Source of the DNA: a virus
Length of the DNA: 64,000 bases
Strand: one strand, 5' to 3'
Virus record (IMG/VR): IMGVR_UViG_3300031687_000001
Location: 62,001 to 126,000 of that record
A program made the translations under genes and the position numbers. Shown here in pieces: positions 53,752-62,952 of this stretch (the first letter of the stretch is position 1; each line of letters begins with the position of its first letter). Under the pieces are notes generated by a model that saw only the letters and a program-made list of their open reading frames with translations, was not told the DNA's origin and did no database searches.

Positions 53752-54997
53752 AATACCAAATACAGAATGGTATGATGTTAACACGGGCGATCATTTATAT
53801 GGTACATCTATTTCAGTCAATACAGTGTCGTGCGTAAGTGAATCTGATCTAAGTACTAAGATTATTTGGTTTAAACACCACGGCGATTGTAGATCACTTC
53901 CCGTGAGTACGATTTATAATGGAACAGTGCTAAATTGTATACCTACTGAGTGGATACCATTAATAAACCAAAAAAGAATACATATTGTCATTGATACTAT
54001 GGAAGAGAGTTGGGGACCTGTTTATAAAAATACAATTAATCATGTAGAGAGTATTGACTTACATACGATGTTAGAAACAAATGCAGACGAACTCAACATA
54101 GATTGTGCTCAGATTACATGGTTAACGGGAGACATGAACGCAGAGGAATATTGCAAAGGCAGTAAAATAAATGTAAAAAGTGTTTGTATGTTTTTGTGGA
54201 GTTTTGCTAATATTATAGGAACTAGAGACGATGTGACTACCAGCGCATCTAGTAACATAGATAATTTTATAATATGTCCTAACAGATTTCCAAAAGCACA
54301 TAGAGGATACACTGTTTCAAGATTAAAAAAAATGCAAGAACAAAATAACGAATACGCATTTAAACATATTCGTTATAGTTTCCCAAAGGAAATAGATGAT
54401 TTGCCCGCGTCCACTATTATAGATGCGTATAATAAATTAAAGTATAGAAAAGAACAATGGCCCGATTATTTTGACAGAAACAACACATTTGATTGGAATG
54501 ATATCAAAAAGCATATATATGAACTGCATGATACACTTCCGCGTAAATTAGATGATGTTGATGTTAATACGAATAATTGTGCTGATATACATGCAATAAA
54601 TAGCATCAGTGAGTATTATCACCAAAGTGCCGTTTGTTTAGTTACAGAAACTTGGGCAGAAGGTAGAAAGTTATTTATAAGTGATGCAGTGCTTGCTCCT
54701 ATACTACACCGCACTCCATTTTTATTAATTGGGTGCAGAGGAAGTCTGTCATTTTTACGAAGCAAAGGATTTAAAACATCTGGTGATATCATAGATGAAA
54801 GATATGATGACATCGAAGATGATGCAGAGCGATGGGACGCTGTATTAACGCAAGTTGAGAAACTAGGAAAAGAACAAACAATTTTTTCTATTAAAGAACA
54901 ATTAAGAGAAGCATTAGATTATAATTTAAATCATATGTTTGACATTGCACCACAAGAAGAACAATTGTTTGAAACATTTTTGAGAGGATTAGTATGA
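53729..54997 (+). CDS. Putative glycosyltransferase-like protein, C-terminal EKTFK-type domain (paralogue A)
   Basis: Start at 53729 (GGAAG upstream), 422 aa. The C-terminal ~130 residues contain VTETWAEGRKLFISDAVLAP, PFLLIGCRGSLSFLRSKGF and IDERYDDIED. They parallel the block in the 404-aa gene at 56862 (HSEKTFKSI, QPFVMFAERYSVQALREMGY, IDHSYDSIAD). This kind of block (SEKTFKPI...PF...G...L...GF...DESYD) is common in sugar-transfer-like proteins of marine viruses. It starts inside the radical SAM gene and ends 4 nt into the epimerase gene. Confidence 0.5.
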   Translation: MQPLQILKIPNTEWYDVNTGDHLYGTSISVNTVSCVSESDLSTKIIWFKHHGDCRSLPVSTIYNGTVLNCIPTEWIPLINQKRIHIVIDTMEESWGPVYKNTINHVESIDLHTMLETNADELNIDCAQITWLTGDMNAEEYCKGSKINVKSVCMFLWSFANIIGTRDDVTTSASSNIDNFIICPNRFPKAHRGYTVSRLKKMQEQNNEYAFKHIRYSFPKEIDDLPASTIIDAYNKLKYRKEQWPDYFDRNNTFDWNDIKKHIYELHDTLPRKLDDVDVNTNNCADIHAINSISEYYHQSAVCLVTETWAEGRKLFISDAVLAPILHRTPFLLIGCRGSLSFLRSKGFKTSGDIIDERYDDIEDDAERWDAVLTQVEKLGKEQTIFSIKEQLREALDYNLNHMFDIAPQEEQLFETFLRGLV

Positions 54998-55839
54998 TTT
55001 TAATAACTGGAGCAAATGGCTTCATCGGAAAACGATTGCGCGAATACGTGAAATGCATTACTGTTGATTATGATAACTGTGATTATAATGGTAACTTAAA
55101 CGACATAGACTTTGTCAACACGTTACCTGACGTTGACACCATTATACACTTAGCGGCTTTCAATAGCACAAAGAACTTTTATAGCACACCATTTAGTGTC
55201 ATAGATAGTATAGTGACTCCCACAATGAACTTACTCAAGCGTTATCCTACTGCGCACTTTGTGTATGCTAGTAGCAGTGAAGGATACGCTAGTACAGTCA
55301 ATCAAGGATGGGCTACCATACCAACACCAGAAGCAGTTGCACTCACGATAGAAGACATTCAGAATCCTCGCTGGTGTTATGCTAGTGGTAAGATCGCAAT
55401 GGAGAGTGCAGTTATTAGCAATAGCATTGAGAACAATAGCACGTATACTATCATACGCTTTCATAACATTTACGGACCTGGGCAATTGAATCATTTTATT
55501 CCTGAATTCGTAGATCGTCTAAAGCAGGGCGATAGTGTTCTATACGGACATAGTGATACAAGAAGTTTCTGTTTCATAGATGATGCATGTGAACTTATTA
55601 AGAGAGTGTGCAATACAGAGAACGAGATAATCAACATTGGTTCAGATGTAGAAACAACTATACTAGATGTGGCACATCAAATAATGGAATTGATGAATAT
55701 AGATCACACCACACTCAGACTAGAAGATGGACAAGAAGGTAGTACGCCTCGCAGAGTACCGGACATTACTAAGTTGCGCGGACTAGTACCGAATTTTGAA
55801 TACGTTAGTCTAAAAGACGGTTTGGAAAAATGTCTATAG
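54994..55839 (+). CDS. NAD-dependent epimerase/dehydratase (extended SDR)
   Basis: A 281-aa protein with ILITGANGFIGKRL (GxxGxxG Rossmann motif), IIHLAAFNS, VYASSSEGYA and the catalytic YASGK (YxxxK). Then FHNIYGPGQ and RSFCFIDDAC, both standard in GalE/RmlB-like enzymes. It acts on a nucleotide-activated sugar. The coding sequence overlaps the previous gene by 4 nt (ATGA). It is a little shorter than typical family members (about 310-340 aa). Confidence 0.9.
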   Translation: MILITGANGFIGKRLREYVKCITVDYDNCDYNGNLNDIDFVNTLPDVDTIIHLAAFNSTKNFYSTPFSVIDSIVTPTMNLLKRYPTAHFVYASSSEGYASTVNQGWATIPTPEAVALTIEDIQNPRWCYASGKIAMESAVISNSIENNSTYTIIRFHNIYGPGQLNHFIPEFVDRLKQGDSVLYGHSDTRSFCFIDDACELIKRVCNTENEIINIGSDVETTILDVAHQIMELMNIDHTTLRLEDGQEGSTPRRVPDITKLRGLVPNFEYVSLKDGLEKCL

Positions 55840-55840
55840 A

Positions 55841-56824
55841 ATGAAAATATACTGGAGCAATGGACAAGTCGCCAATATAGAATTAATCAAAAATGATTTC
55901 GTTGAATACTGGCATAGTATTGCTGCTCCATTAGAGTCTGCTAATACGCGCATTGAAACATGGCATTGGCATGAGATACCGAATAAGAATGTACCAGATG
56001 CACATGATCATGTTATTAGAAATATAGAGATTGAAAAATTCAATAATAATGTAGATGCGTTAGCGACACAACATGATATACAGTTCCCAGGAAAGATGTA
56101 TGCTGATCAACCACAGATATTCTTAAATAAAATACATCACTTCATCACACATGGTGCGTTTACCCAATCATGGTGGGATCTACCAAATGCAAGTATATCT
56201 GATATGGTGAGTGCAAAATATGCGCATTGGAGAGAATACAACTGGGACAATCATCACGGGAGTCATGATTTTGATTTGACCAATAAAGATTCTCAGGAAG
56301 TTCTTAGAATATTATTTGAAATGAACTGTGAAATACATGAGTATGAAGAAACAATTATCTCGCCTAGGAAACAGGAATTACTAGATTGGGGATTTAAGCA
56401 AAGCGATGGAGATCATATTATACAACGTTGGAGGAATACCGACAATGATTTACGAATGTTCGACACTTATCAGATCGACAATGAGTATAGAAAATATTGT
56501 ACATTTGATACTGATCCAGATATATGGTTGCCGTTTAGTGTATTAGGTAAAGAATATTTTACTTGCTGGATGGACATGGATAATCCACTGCCATTTGATA
56601 TTACAAATATTGATCAGCATGCTCATATAGGATTGGAGTGGCAACCAAATAGTTTCACTCTACAAGTACTAGGACATAATAATTTCAAACAATACTTATC
56701 TGATCACCATGTGCCACACGATGAACGCATAATAGGGAAAATACCATTGGGATACTGTACAAACAAGCATGAATTGGATTTAGACGAAATCAGTCGTAGT
56801 TCTATCACTCATATAGATATGTAA
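55841..56824 (+). CDS. Uncharacterised cassette protein, family copy 1 (327 aa)
   Basis: No known family is recognised. It is related along its length to the 300-aa protein at 61679. Both begin with SNG and W motifs (SNGQVANIEL / SNGEYLYIDL), share LN[KR]IHH/RW in the middle, and carry D[IV]WL-x4-LGK-x4-CW-x-D-x-D/N-P-x4-DITNI followed by IG[KR]IP[LI]G near the C-terminus. The conserved Trp, Cys and Asp suggest an enzyme site or binding pocket. Its placement beside sugar enzymes and radical SAM genes suggests a role in the same pathway. Confidence 0.65.
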   Translation: MKIYWSNGQVANIELIKNDFVEYWHSIAAPLESANTRIETWHWHEIPNKNVPDAHDHVIRNIEIEKFNNNVDALATQHDIQFPGKMYADQPQIFLNKIHHFITHGAFTQSWWDLPNASISDMVSAKYAHWREYNWDNHHGSHDFDLTNKDSQEVLRILFEMNCEIHEYEETIISPRKQELLDWGFKQSDGDHIIQRWRNTDNDLRMFDTYQIDNEYRKYCTFDTDPDIWLPFSVLGKEYFTCWMDMDNPLPFDITNIDQHAHIGLEWQPNSFTLQVLGHNNFKQYLSDHHVPHDERIIGKIPLGYCTNKHELDLDEISRSSITHIDM

Positions 56825-56848
56825 CTAATTAACTACCACTATAATAAT

Positions 56849-56856
56849 CATAAATA
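56849..56856 (+). promoter_or_regulatory. Late promoter CATAAATA exactly 5 nt before an ATG
   Basis: CATAAATA ends 5 nt before the ATG at 56862, in the one larger gap (37 nt) of the cassette. Geometry equals that of gp25, implying a transcript that starts at the ATG. Confidence 0.55.
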
Positions 56857-56861
56857 TATAT

Positions 56862-58076
56862 ATGCAAATATATATAACTGATAGTACCAAAACAACAAAC
56901 CAATTAACTAAGAATGTATCACTAGTAGGCGAAGGTGGAAAGGCAATTACTGCCTTTTTAACAAAAGAGCATATAACTCATACACGTCCTGATACTTTCT
57001 ATTACTACTATGTATATGCAGACAATGCCACATTTCTATTGTTAGATGTAATAGGAAATGACGGAATTTCTGAACAACTATACGTACCAACAGAAGTAGC
57101 CAATGATGTTAGAACAGGACGTTGTAAAATTATACTAGATCATTCGCTTGAAGGATTTCCATCTAGGTATTATAATTCAATTAATTTTCAAAAATTCTTA
57201 GGAGAGTTCGCAGATAATACTATTTACTTATCTGGTGACTATATAAGAGGTACTGAACAATTTGTAGATACACAGTATTCTAATTATTGGGAGTTATTAT
57301 GTTCAAAAATGACGACACGTAATACAGTAATGCATTCATACACAGATGCAAAGATTAATATAACCTCTCCTACTAAATTTAAAGCAATATGTAAAAATAG
57401 ATTAACACGTCCACATCGGATAGAGATTGTTAAACGCATAAATGATTTAAATTTGCAACACGATATTAACTATAGTTTTGGAATAGTACCACACCACGGC
57501 ACAGGTTTGAATTTTACATTACTAGGTCTTACTCGTGTTATTAATAAAACTGCACGAATATGGAATCATGATGTAAATGAACTGACCGCATGGGTGATAA
57601 GACACGGAGAAAAACATTTATTCCATGAGTACGTTAACCTAGCAGAGAACCAAGCACGCACTGTTACTGATGAATTACTAAATGCACACTTGGATTCGTA
57701 CTTTGAAATGATTGTCGAAACAAACTACACAGAACATACTATATTTCATAGTGAAAAAACATTTAAATCAATATCGTGGTTACAGCCATTTGTGATGTTC
57801 GCAGAACGATATAGTGTACAGGCGCTGCGTGAAATGGGATATGATGTATTTGATGATTTCATAGATCATAGTTATGATAGCATTGCTGATCCTATAGAAC
57901 GAATGACAGCAACGTTTCTAGAAGTCACTAGGTTGTGTGATATTAGCCATGATGATTGGTTGAAAATATATACACAGATTACAGATAGATTGGTCAACAA
58001 TAGGAAACACTTGCTTACATGTGAAGAAAGATCAACTGTATTACTTAACATAAAAAACAATGGAGAATCATGTTAA
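56862..58076 (+). CDS. Putative glycosyltransferase-like protein, C-terminal EKTFK-type domain (paralogue B)
   Basis: A 404-aa protein starting directly behind a late box. The C-terminal third (FHSEKTFKSISWLQPFVMF, REMGYDVFDDFIDHSYDSI, RMTATFLEV) is homologous to that of the protein at 53729. The middle contains FKAICKNRLTRPHRIEIVKR, a basic patch that may contact a sugar-nucleotide or phosphate. It has no Shine-Dalgarno site, consistent with leaderless translation. It overlaps the second radical SAM gene by 7 nt. Confidence 0.5.
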   Translation: MQIYITDSTKTTNQLTKNVSLVGEGGKAITAFLTKEHITHTRPDTFYYYYVYADNATFLLLDVIGNDGISEQLYVPTEVANDVRTGRCKIILDHSLEGFPSRYYNSINFQKFLGEFADNTIYLSGDYIRGTEQFVDTQYSNYWELLCSKMTTRNTVMHSYTDAKINITSPTKFKAICKNRLTRPHRIEIVKRINDLNLQHDINYSFGIVPHHGTGLNFTLLGLTRVINKTARIWNHDVNELTAWVIRHGEKHLFHEYVNLAENQARTVTDELLNAHLDSYFEMIVETNYTEHTIFHSEKTFKSISWLQPFVMFAERYSVQALREMGYDVFDDFIDHSYDSIADPIERMTATFLEVTRLCDISHDDWLKIYTQITDRLVNNRKHLLTCEERSTVLLNIKNNGESC

Positions 58077-59140
58077 CAAAGGAAGAAACATTAAAAAAAT
58101 GGGTATGCACTAAACCTTGGAACTACTTAGATGTTAATCACTTTGGGTCATACATGTGTTGTCCAAGTTGGCTACCAACAAGTATTGATGATGTTGGTAC
58201 AGGAAATCAAGTATCTATTACCGAAGGTTGGTTTGGCGAAACAGCAGAACAGATTCGTGCAAGTGTACTAGATGGTAGTTTTAGTTATTGCGATCACACA
58301 TTGTGTCCCGATATAAGCGAAGTATTAGCAGGACGTACAACTGAAAGTTATAACTTTAAATTAAAAGAAAACTTCCAGCCGCCCAAAGTTCCCATGGTAG
58401 AAACTATACTGTATGGACAAGACAGAAGTTGCAACATGAAATGTCCTAGTTGTAGACATGATGTTATACCAAACGACAATGTAAACAGTGATACTCATAA
58501 GAAAAAACAATCAGTACAAGATGAGATTGAAGATACATTTGGTAGTAGCATTAAACAAATAATGCTAACTGGCTCCGGCGATCCCATTTATAGTAAAATA
58601 TATAGAGACTTCCTAATTAATTTTAATGCTTTAAAATATCCAAATATAAATGATATTCAGATAGTCACAAACGGTGTATTACTTAATGAGAAAATGTGGA
58701 ATAGTTTTAACTGCCAACAATATATTAAAACGCTTGATATAAGTTTAGATGCTGGCACAAAAGATACTTATGAAAACGTTACAAGACTGGGCGGGATATG
58801 GGAATCTTTAATTAACAATATTAAATTCCTAGTCAACTTAAAGGATATGAAGCGTCATTTTATTTTTAGTTATGTAGTGAGTGAGTATAATTTTAAAGAA
58901 ATGATACAAGCAATGGAAATAATTGATGACATTACGAAAGATATGATAGGAACTTTTATTATTAATTTTAGACAACATGTATATTGGGAAACAGGTGCAT
59001 TCACACAAGAGCGTGTAACTGCTATTAGTGTATTTGATCCGTTGCACTTGCAACACAACGAATTTTTAGAACAACTAGACATTATAAACGCACATCAACA
59101 TGTGTCGCATAATTTCCATCATTTATTAAAGGAAGTATAG
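58070..59140 (+). CDS. Radical SAM protein with N-terminal cysteines, 2
   Basis: A 356-aa protein. The motif is Cys121-x3-Cys125-x2-Cys128 (RSCNMKCPSCRHD). N-terminal cysteines at 13, 30/31, 74 and 79 (VCTKPWNY, MCCPSW, YCDHTLCP) could hold an auxiliary cluster. MLTGSGDPI replaces the usual GGEP, and LDISLDAGTKDTYENV, typical of AdoMet radical domains (SLDA), follows. Same motif spacing as radical SAM 3. It is followed after 1 nt by the thioredoxin-like gene. Confidence 0.85.
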   Translation: MLTKEETLKKWVCTKPWNYLDVNHFGSYMCCPSWLPTSIDDVGTGNQVSITEGWFGETAEQIRASVLDGSFSYCDHTLCPDISEVLAGRTTESYNFKLKENFQPPKVPMVETILYGQDRSCNMKCPSCRHDVIPNDNVNSDTHKKKQSVQDEIEDTFGSSIKQIMLTGSGDPIYSKIYRDFLINFNALKYPNINDIQIVTNGVLLNEKMWNSFNCQQYIKTLDISLDAGTKDTYENVTRLGGIWESLINNIKFLVNLKDMKRHFIFSYVVSEYNFKEMIQAMEIIDDITKDMIGTFIINFRQHVYWETGAFTQERVTAISVFDPLHLQHNEFLEQLDIINAHQHVSHNFHHLLKEV

Positions 59141-59141
59141 T

Positions 59142-59660
59142 ATGACACTATTAACAAGCAACCACATGATAGGTAAGCAACCAACACAATTAATTAAACC
59201 TGACAAGGTAAACTTAATAATGATTATATGTAATCATTGTCCCTATGTACTGTTTAGGATGCCTGCTATTAGTCAGATCGTCAAAGACTACAAAGATCAA
59301 GTAAACATTGTAGCAGTGAACAGCAATGACGCAAGTCCAACAACAGATGATAGCAGTATGGAAGATGCTCCAGAATTAATGCCAGCATTTATAGAACGAT
59401 GGGATTTGCAATGTGATTATGTATTTGATGAAGATCAAAGTATTGCACGCGAGTATGATGCAGTATGTACACCAGAGTTTTATATAGTCAACGAAGAAGG
59501 CGTGATTGTATACCACGGAGAATTAGATCCTAGTCATACCTCTAATAGACTAATGCCGACGGGCAGTAGTGTTAGGCATGCACTAGACTTGACATTGGTT
59601 GGTAAACCGATTAACTGGAAACCTACTCCAAGTTTTGGTTGTAGTGTTAAGTGGAAGTAG
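59142..59660 (+). CDS. Thioredoxin-fold redoxin with CxxC
   Basis: A 172-aa protein. CNHC (residues 30-33) followed by PYV is the redox site; later DEDQSIAREYDAVCTPEFYI contains the cis-Pro region, and the end PSFGCSVKWK is diagnostic of the bacterial thioredoxin/AhpC-TSA-like group. It probably reduces disulfides or provides electrons. Between two radical SAM genes, it may serve them as reductant or protect iron-sulfur clusters. That link is inferred. Confidence 0.85.
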   Translation: MTLLTSNHMIGKQPTQLIKPDKVNLIMIICNHCPYVLFRMPAISQIVKDYKDQVNIVAVNSNDASPTTDDSSMEDAPELMPAFIERWDLQCDYVFDEDQSIAREYDAVCTPEFYIVNEEGVIVYHGELDPSHTSNRLMPTGSSVRHALDLTLVGKPINWKPTPSFGCSVKWK

Positions 59661-59664
59661 TAAC

Positions 59665-60891
59665 ATGAATAAGATATGCACACATGCATGGAAAGGTTTA
59701 CATATAACTCCTAGTAGTGACGTTACCATGTGTTGCAAACAAAAAAGACAACTACCGTATCATACCGACTTGGTATCTAGAGACAACCGTATACACGATA
59801 TACGACACAGTGAAAACTGGAATAAAGTAAGACAGAGTATGCTAGACGGCGAAGAACACGACAGTTGTAAAATGTGTTGGGACGATGAAAAAGATGGTAT
59901 CACGAGTCTACGTCAAAATTCTAATAAATCTCACAGTGATTATTACGCAGAAATTCTTAACAATAACAGCGCAGAACTTATCGATGACCGATTAGGCATA
60001 GTTGATATTAGGCAGTCTAATATATGTAACATGAAATGTTTAAGTTGCTCGCCTAGGTTTAGCAGTCTATGGAATTTAGAATCATTAAAACACGATACTA
60101 AATTTACTCAACACTTGCCCGGAACTAATGTAAAGAACAACGGTGTATTAGAAGTAAACACGGATTACATTAGCGATGATATTATGGAAAATATACCATA
60201 TATTAACGAGTTTTATTTTGCTGGCGGTGAGCCAATGCTTAATAAAATACATTGGGATATTCTCGAAGAACTAGATAGACTAGGCAGATATGATGTGAAA
60301 ATTGTATACAACACAAACCTATTAAAACTAGAGTATAAAGGCAAACACATTTTTGATTATTGGGATAAATTCACAAATTGGCACGCCGGCATCAGCATTG
60401 ATGCAATTGGTGCAAGGGGCGAATATGTAAGAACTGGCACAAAATGGGATATATTAGATCACAATATTTCACTTGCATCTAAATATTACAAAGATAAAAT
60501 AAACCTTGATGTTACTGTAAGTGCGCTAAATTTAGGAGGACTGGTTGATGTATTAGAATACACTAAGTCAAAGTCTATTGACAAAATTGTATTCACTAAT
60601 TTTGTATACATGCCACAATGGATGAATACATATAATTTGCCATTGCACTATAGACAACAAATAGTAAACGATATACAACAATTTATTGATCAGCAGACAA
60701 ACTCTGAGTTTCTCAGATTTTTAAATAATAGTTTTAGCAACTTCAAAATAAAAATGAACCAAAGCCAGAGATTTGATCTCAATGAAGAGTATGGATTTAA
60801 AGAGTTTATCAAAACGCATGATAAAATAAGAGGCACCAATATATTTGAGAGTTGTCCAGAATTTATCGACTTATGGGATGATATTAAATGA
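59665..60891 (+). CDS. Radical SAM protein with extra N-terminal cysteines (twitch type), 3
   Basis: Start at 59665 (MNKICTHAWKG) with GGAAG 8 nt upstream; an upstream start at 59599 would lie in the redoxin gene. 408 aa. The motif is Cys121-x3-Cys125-x2-Cys128 (ICNMKCLSCSPRF) and FAGGEPMLN carries GGEP. Cys5, Cys23/24 and C68-x2-C71-W match the layout of radical SAM 1. Overall it is the closer relative of radical SAM 1. ATGA overlap with the next gene. Confidence 0.87.
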   Translation: MNKICTHAWKGLHITPSSDVTMCCKQKRQLPYHTDLVSRDNRIHDIRHSENWNKVRQSMLDGEEHDSCKMCWDDEKDGITSLRQNSNKSHSDYYAEILNNNSAELIDDRLGIVDIRQSNICNMKCLSCSPRFSSLWNLESLKHDTKFTQHLPGTNVKNNGVLEVNTDYISDDIMENIPYINEFYFAGGEPMLNKIHWDILEELDRLGRYDVKIVYNTNLLKLEYKGKHIFDYWDKFTNWHAGISIDAIGARGEYVRTGTKWDILDHNISLASKYYKDKINLDVTVSALNLGGLVDVLEYTKSKSIDKIVFTNFVYMPQWMNTYNLPLHYRQQIVNDIQQFIDQQTNSEFLRFLNNSFSNFKIKMNQSQRFDLNEEYGFKEFIKTHDKIRGTNIFESCPEFIDLWDDIK

Positions 60892-61682
60892 ATATAGGCA
60901 TAATTGGAAGCGAAGGTATCGTAGGATCAGCATTGCGTGCTGGATTTAATCGTCTGGGATTCTCGGTGACTAGTTACGACATACTACTTAATCAGCCTAT
61001 ATCAAACATGTTATACACTGAAATAGTATACATATGTGTCCCAACACCATCGCACGAAGACGGTAGTTGCAATACAGATATAGTAGAATCAGTTGTAGAT
61101 GATTTGTATAAACTAGAATACAAGGGTGTCATCGCAATAAAAAGCACTGTGGGACCTGGAACAACACAGCGTCTTATAGATAAACACAATGATCAGATAG
61201 TATTTGTACCAGAATTTCTCAAAGAACGCAGTGCAGAATACGACTTCGTATTCAATCATCGCTTACTATTAGTAGGTACACATAATGTTAATCACTATTA
61301 TCTAGTGCAGTGTACGCACGGACAGTATCCACAAGACTCTATGAGAGTAACACCAGTTGAAGCAGAGATGATGAAGTACTATTGGAATACATTCAACGCT
61401 ACTCGCATAACCTTTGCTAATGTATTCTATGAGATATGTCAAGCGAACGGGGCAGAGTATGATCGAGTTAAAGAAGCATTCCTACGAAGCAGTGACATGC
61501 CAGACGAATACCTAGACGTTAAGCCTGAGTTACGAGGATACGGCGGTGCATGTTTACCAAAAGATGTTAAGGCAACACAGCGACTATGTGATCAACATAG
61601 TCTACCATTAAAGTTCTTTGAAGCAATAGATGAGACTAATGATCTATTCCACGCCACTGTGTTTGATGGCATGAGGAAATGA
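60888..61682 (+). CDS. Short UDP-glucose/GDP-mannose dehydrogenase-like enzyme
   Basis: A 264-aa protein with the N-terminal Rossmann motif MNIGIIGSEGIVGSAL, STVGPGTT, VPEFLKERSAEYDF and GYGGACLPKDVKA, in which Cys222 corresponds to the catalytic Cys. Family members (about 390-430 aa) have a further C-terminal UDP-binding domain that is missing here. The protein ends at its own stop with ATGA overlap, so this is a natural short form, not an obvious frameshift. Oxidation of a nucleotide sugar to a uronic acid is likely if the binding is complete, otherwise a related reaction. Confidence 0.8.
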   Translation: MNIGIIGSEGIVGSALRAGFNRLGFSVTSYDILLNQPISNMLYTEIVYICVPTPSHEDGSCNTDIVESVVDDLYKLEYKGVIAIKSTVGPGTTQRLIDKHNDQIVFVPEFLKERSAEYDFVFNHRLLLVGTHNVNHYYLVQCTHGQYPQDSMRVTPVEAEMMKYYWNTFNATRITFANVFYEICQANGAEYDRVKEAFLRSSDMPDEYLDVKPELRGYGGACLPKDVKATQRLCDQHSLPLKFFEAIDETNDLFHATVFDGMRK

Positions 61683-62581
61683 AATTAAGGTTGGCATTGT
61701 CGAATGGTGAATATTTATATATTGATCTGGTTGACGATGATTGGATACATCAATGGGCAAAAAAGATCACAACATTAGAATTAGATATCACGGAGCATGT
61801 AGCACTTGGGTCTATTTGTAATACAGACCACAATGTACTATTCGATTGTATCGATAACTTTATATGCGTACTCAACGAAGAACTTTCTAATTTAGGAATA
61901 ACCGTACCAGATTTTTTGCCAACTGCAATAGATCTCAAAAAATTAGATTCACGTGATATACAAATGCATTTAAATCGTATTCATCGCTGGCTTGTTTTTA
62001 TGATGTTTAGAAAATCTTATATAGTAAATAACCAAGATTATATACCCAATAATATTAATGAACTATTTGAAACACAATATGATAATATGATGACTACGTT
62101 ATTAAAGTTAAATCAATTAGTACATGCAATTGAAAGCAATTACACTAGTCCTGGGACAGACACATTCCCTGGCAATCAACATCAACATCCATATTGGGAT
62201 CAAGCATTTAAGGGCGATGATGTAATTTCATTAGCAGCAGATGCGCCACTTGAGCGCATGTTATCTACAAACAATCATGATGTGTGGTTAGCAAAGCGAA
62301 TACTAGGCAAAGACTTTAGAGAATGCTGGCTTGACAATGATGATCCGTCATACGAAGATATTACCAATATAGGTGAGATATTGCATTATGCATTTGAAGT
62401 TGACCCACTTAATAATTTAGATGACTTCTACAACAGTGAGCAATTCGCTTCATGGATGAAGCAGTACGGACGTGATATAAATAATATAGGAAGAATACCA
62501 ATTGGAAATATTATAGACATGCCAGATAATATATATGAAATAATGCAATGTTGCACCATAGAAAAGATAGAGATAATATGA
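61679..62581 (+). CDS. Uncharacterised cassette protein, family copy 2 (300 aa)
   Basis: Homologous to the 327-aa protein at 55841: SNGEYLYIDL at the start, LNRIHRW, VWLAKRILGKDFRECWLDND, DITNI and NIGRIPIGN. The conserved Trp-Leu, Gly-Lys, Cys-Trp and Asp/Asn residues are kept in both. No known fold is recognised. Two copies of one family in one cassette suggest that both act on related substrates. Overlaps both neighbours (ATGA type). Confidence 0.65.
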   Translation: MKLRLALSNGEYLYIDLVDDDWIHQWAKKITTLELDITEHVALGSICNTDHNVLFDCIDNFICVLNEELSNLGITVPDFLPTAIDLKKLDSRDIQMHLNRIHRWLVFMMFRKSYIVNNQDYIPNNINELFETQYDNMMTTLLKLNQLVHAIESNYTSPGTDTFPGNQHQHPYWDQAFKGDDVISLAADAPLERMLSTNNHDVWLAKRILGKDFRECWLDNDDPSYEDITNIGEILHYAFEVDPLNNLDDFYNSEQFASWMKQYGRDINNIGRIPIGNIIDMPDNIYEIMQCCTIEKIEII

Positions 62582-62952
62582 ATGTAGTAACAGTAATGAA
62601 ACCAGATGTATTCACTGACTCAAGAGGAACTATACAAAGTTTCTATCCAGACGAGAACATAGTCGAATACAATCTAATGATCACAAAGAAAGATGATGAA
62701 CGTGGATACCATTATCATCCTCACTTCATAGAGTACATGCTAGTAGTAGAAGGCGAGTGCTTGTTTAAAGAATATAGCGATGAGGTATACGAAACTGTTT
62801 TAACAGTAGGTGACAGTATTAGAATACCAAAGCACACACCTCATACATTTGTGGCACTCACAGACTTCAAGTTTGTTAGTATGCTTACACAACGATGGAA
62901 CGACAGCCATCCTCCAATAATAAAGGTAGACAAAAATGGAAAGTCCATTTAG
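62578..62952 (+). CDS. Single-domain cupin, sugar-isomerase/epimerase-like
   Basis: Start at 62578 (ATGA overlap), 124 aa. YHYHPHFIEYMLVVEGEC is the first cupin motif (HxHxxxE-like, G). DSIRIPKHTPHTFVALTD is the second. The N-terminal DVFTDSRGTIQSFYP is like dTDP-4-dehydrorhamnose 3,5-epimerase and 3,4-ketoisomerases (FdtA-like). Likely role is epimerisation or isomerisation of a nucleotide keto-sugar, coupled to the DegT-type aminotransferase that follows with a 17-nt overlap. Confidence 0.75.
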   Translation: MNVVTVMKPDVFTDSRGTIQSFYPDENIVEYNLMITKKDDERGYHYHPHFIEYMLVVEGECLFKEYSDEVYETVLTVGDSIRIPKHTPHTFVALTDFKFVSMLTQRWNDSHPPIIKVDKNGKSI

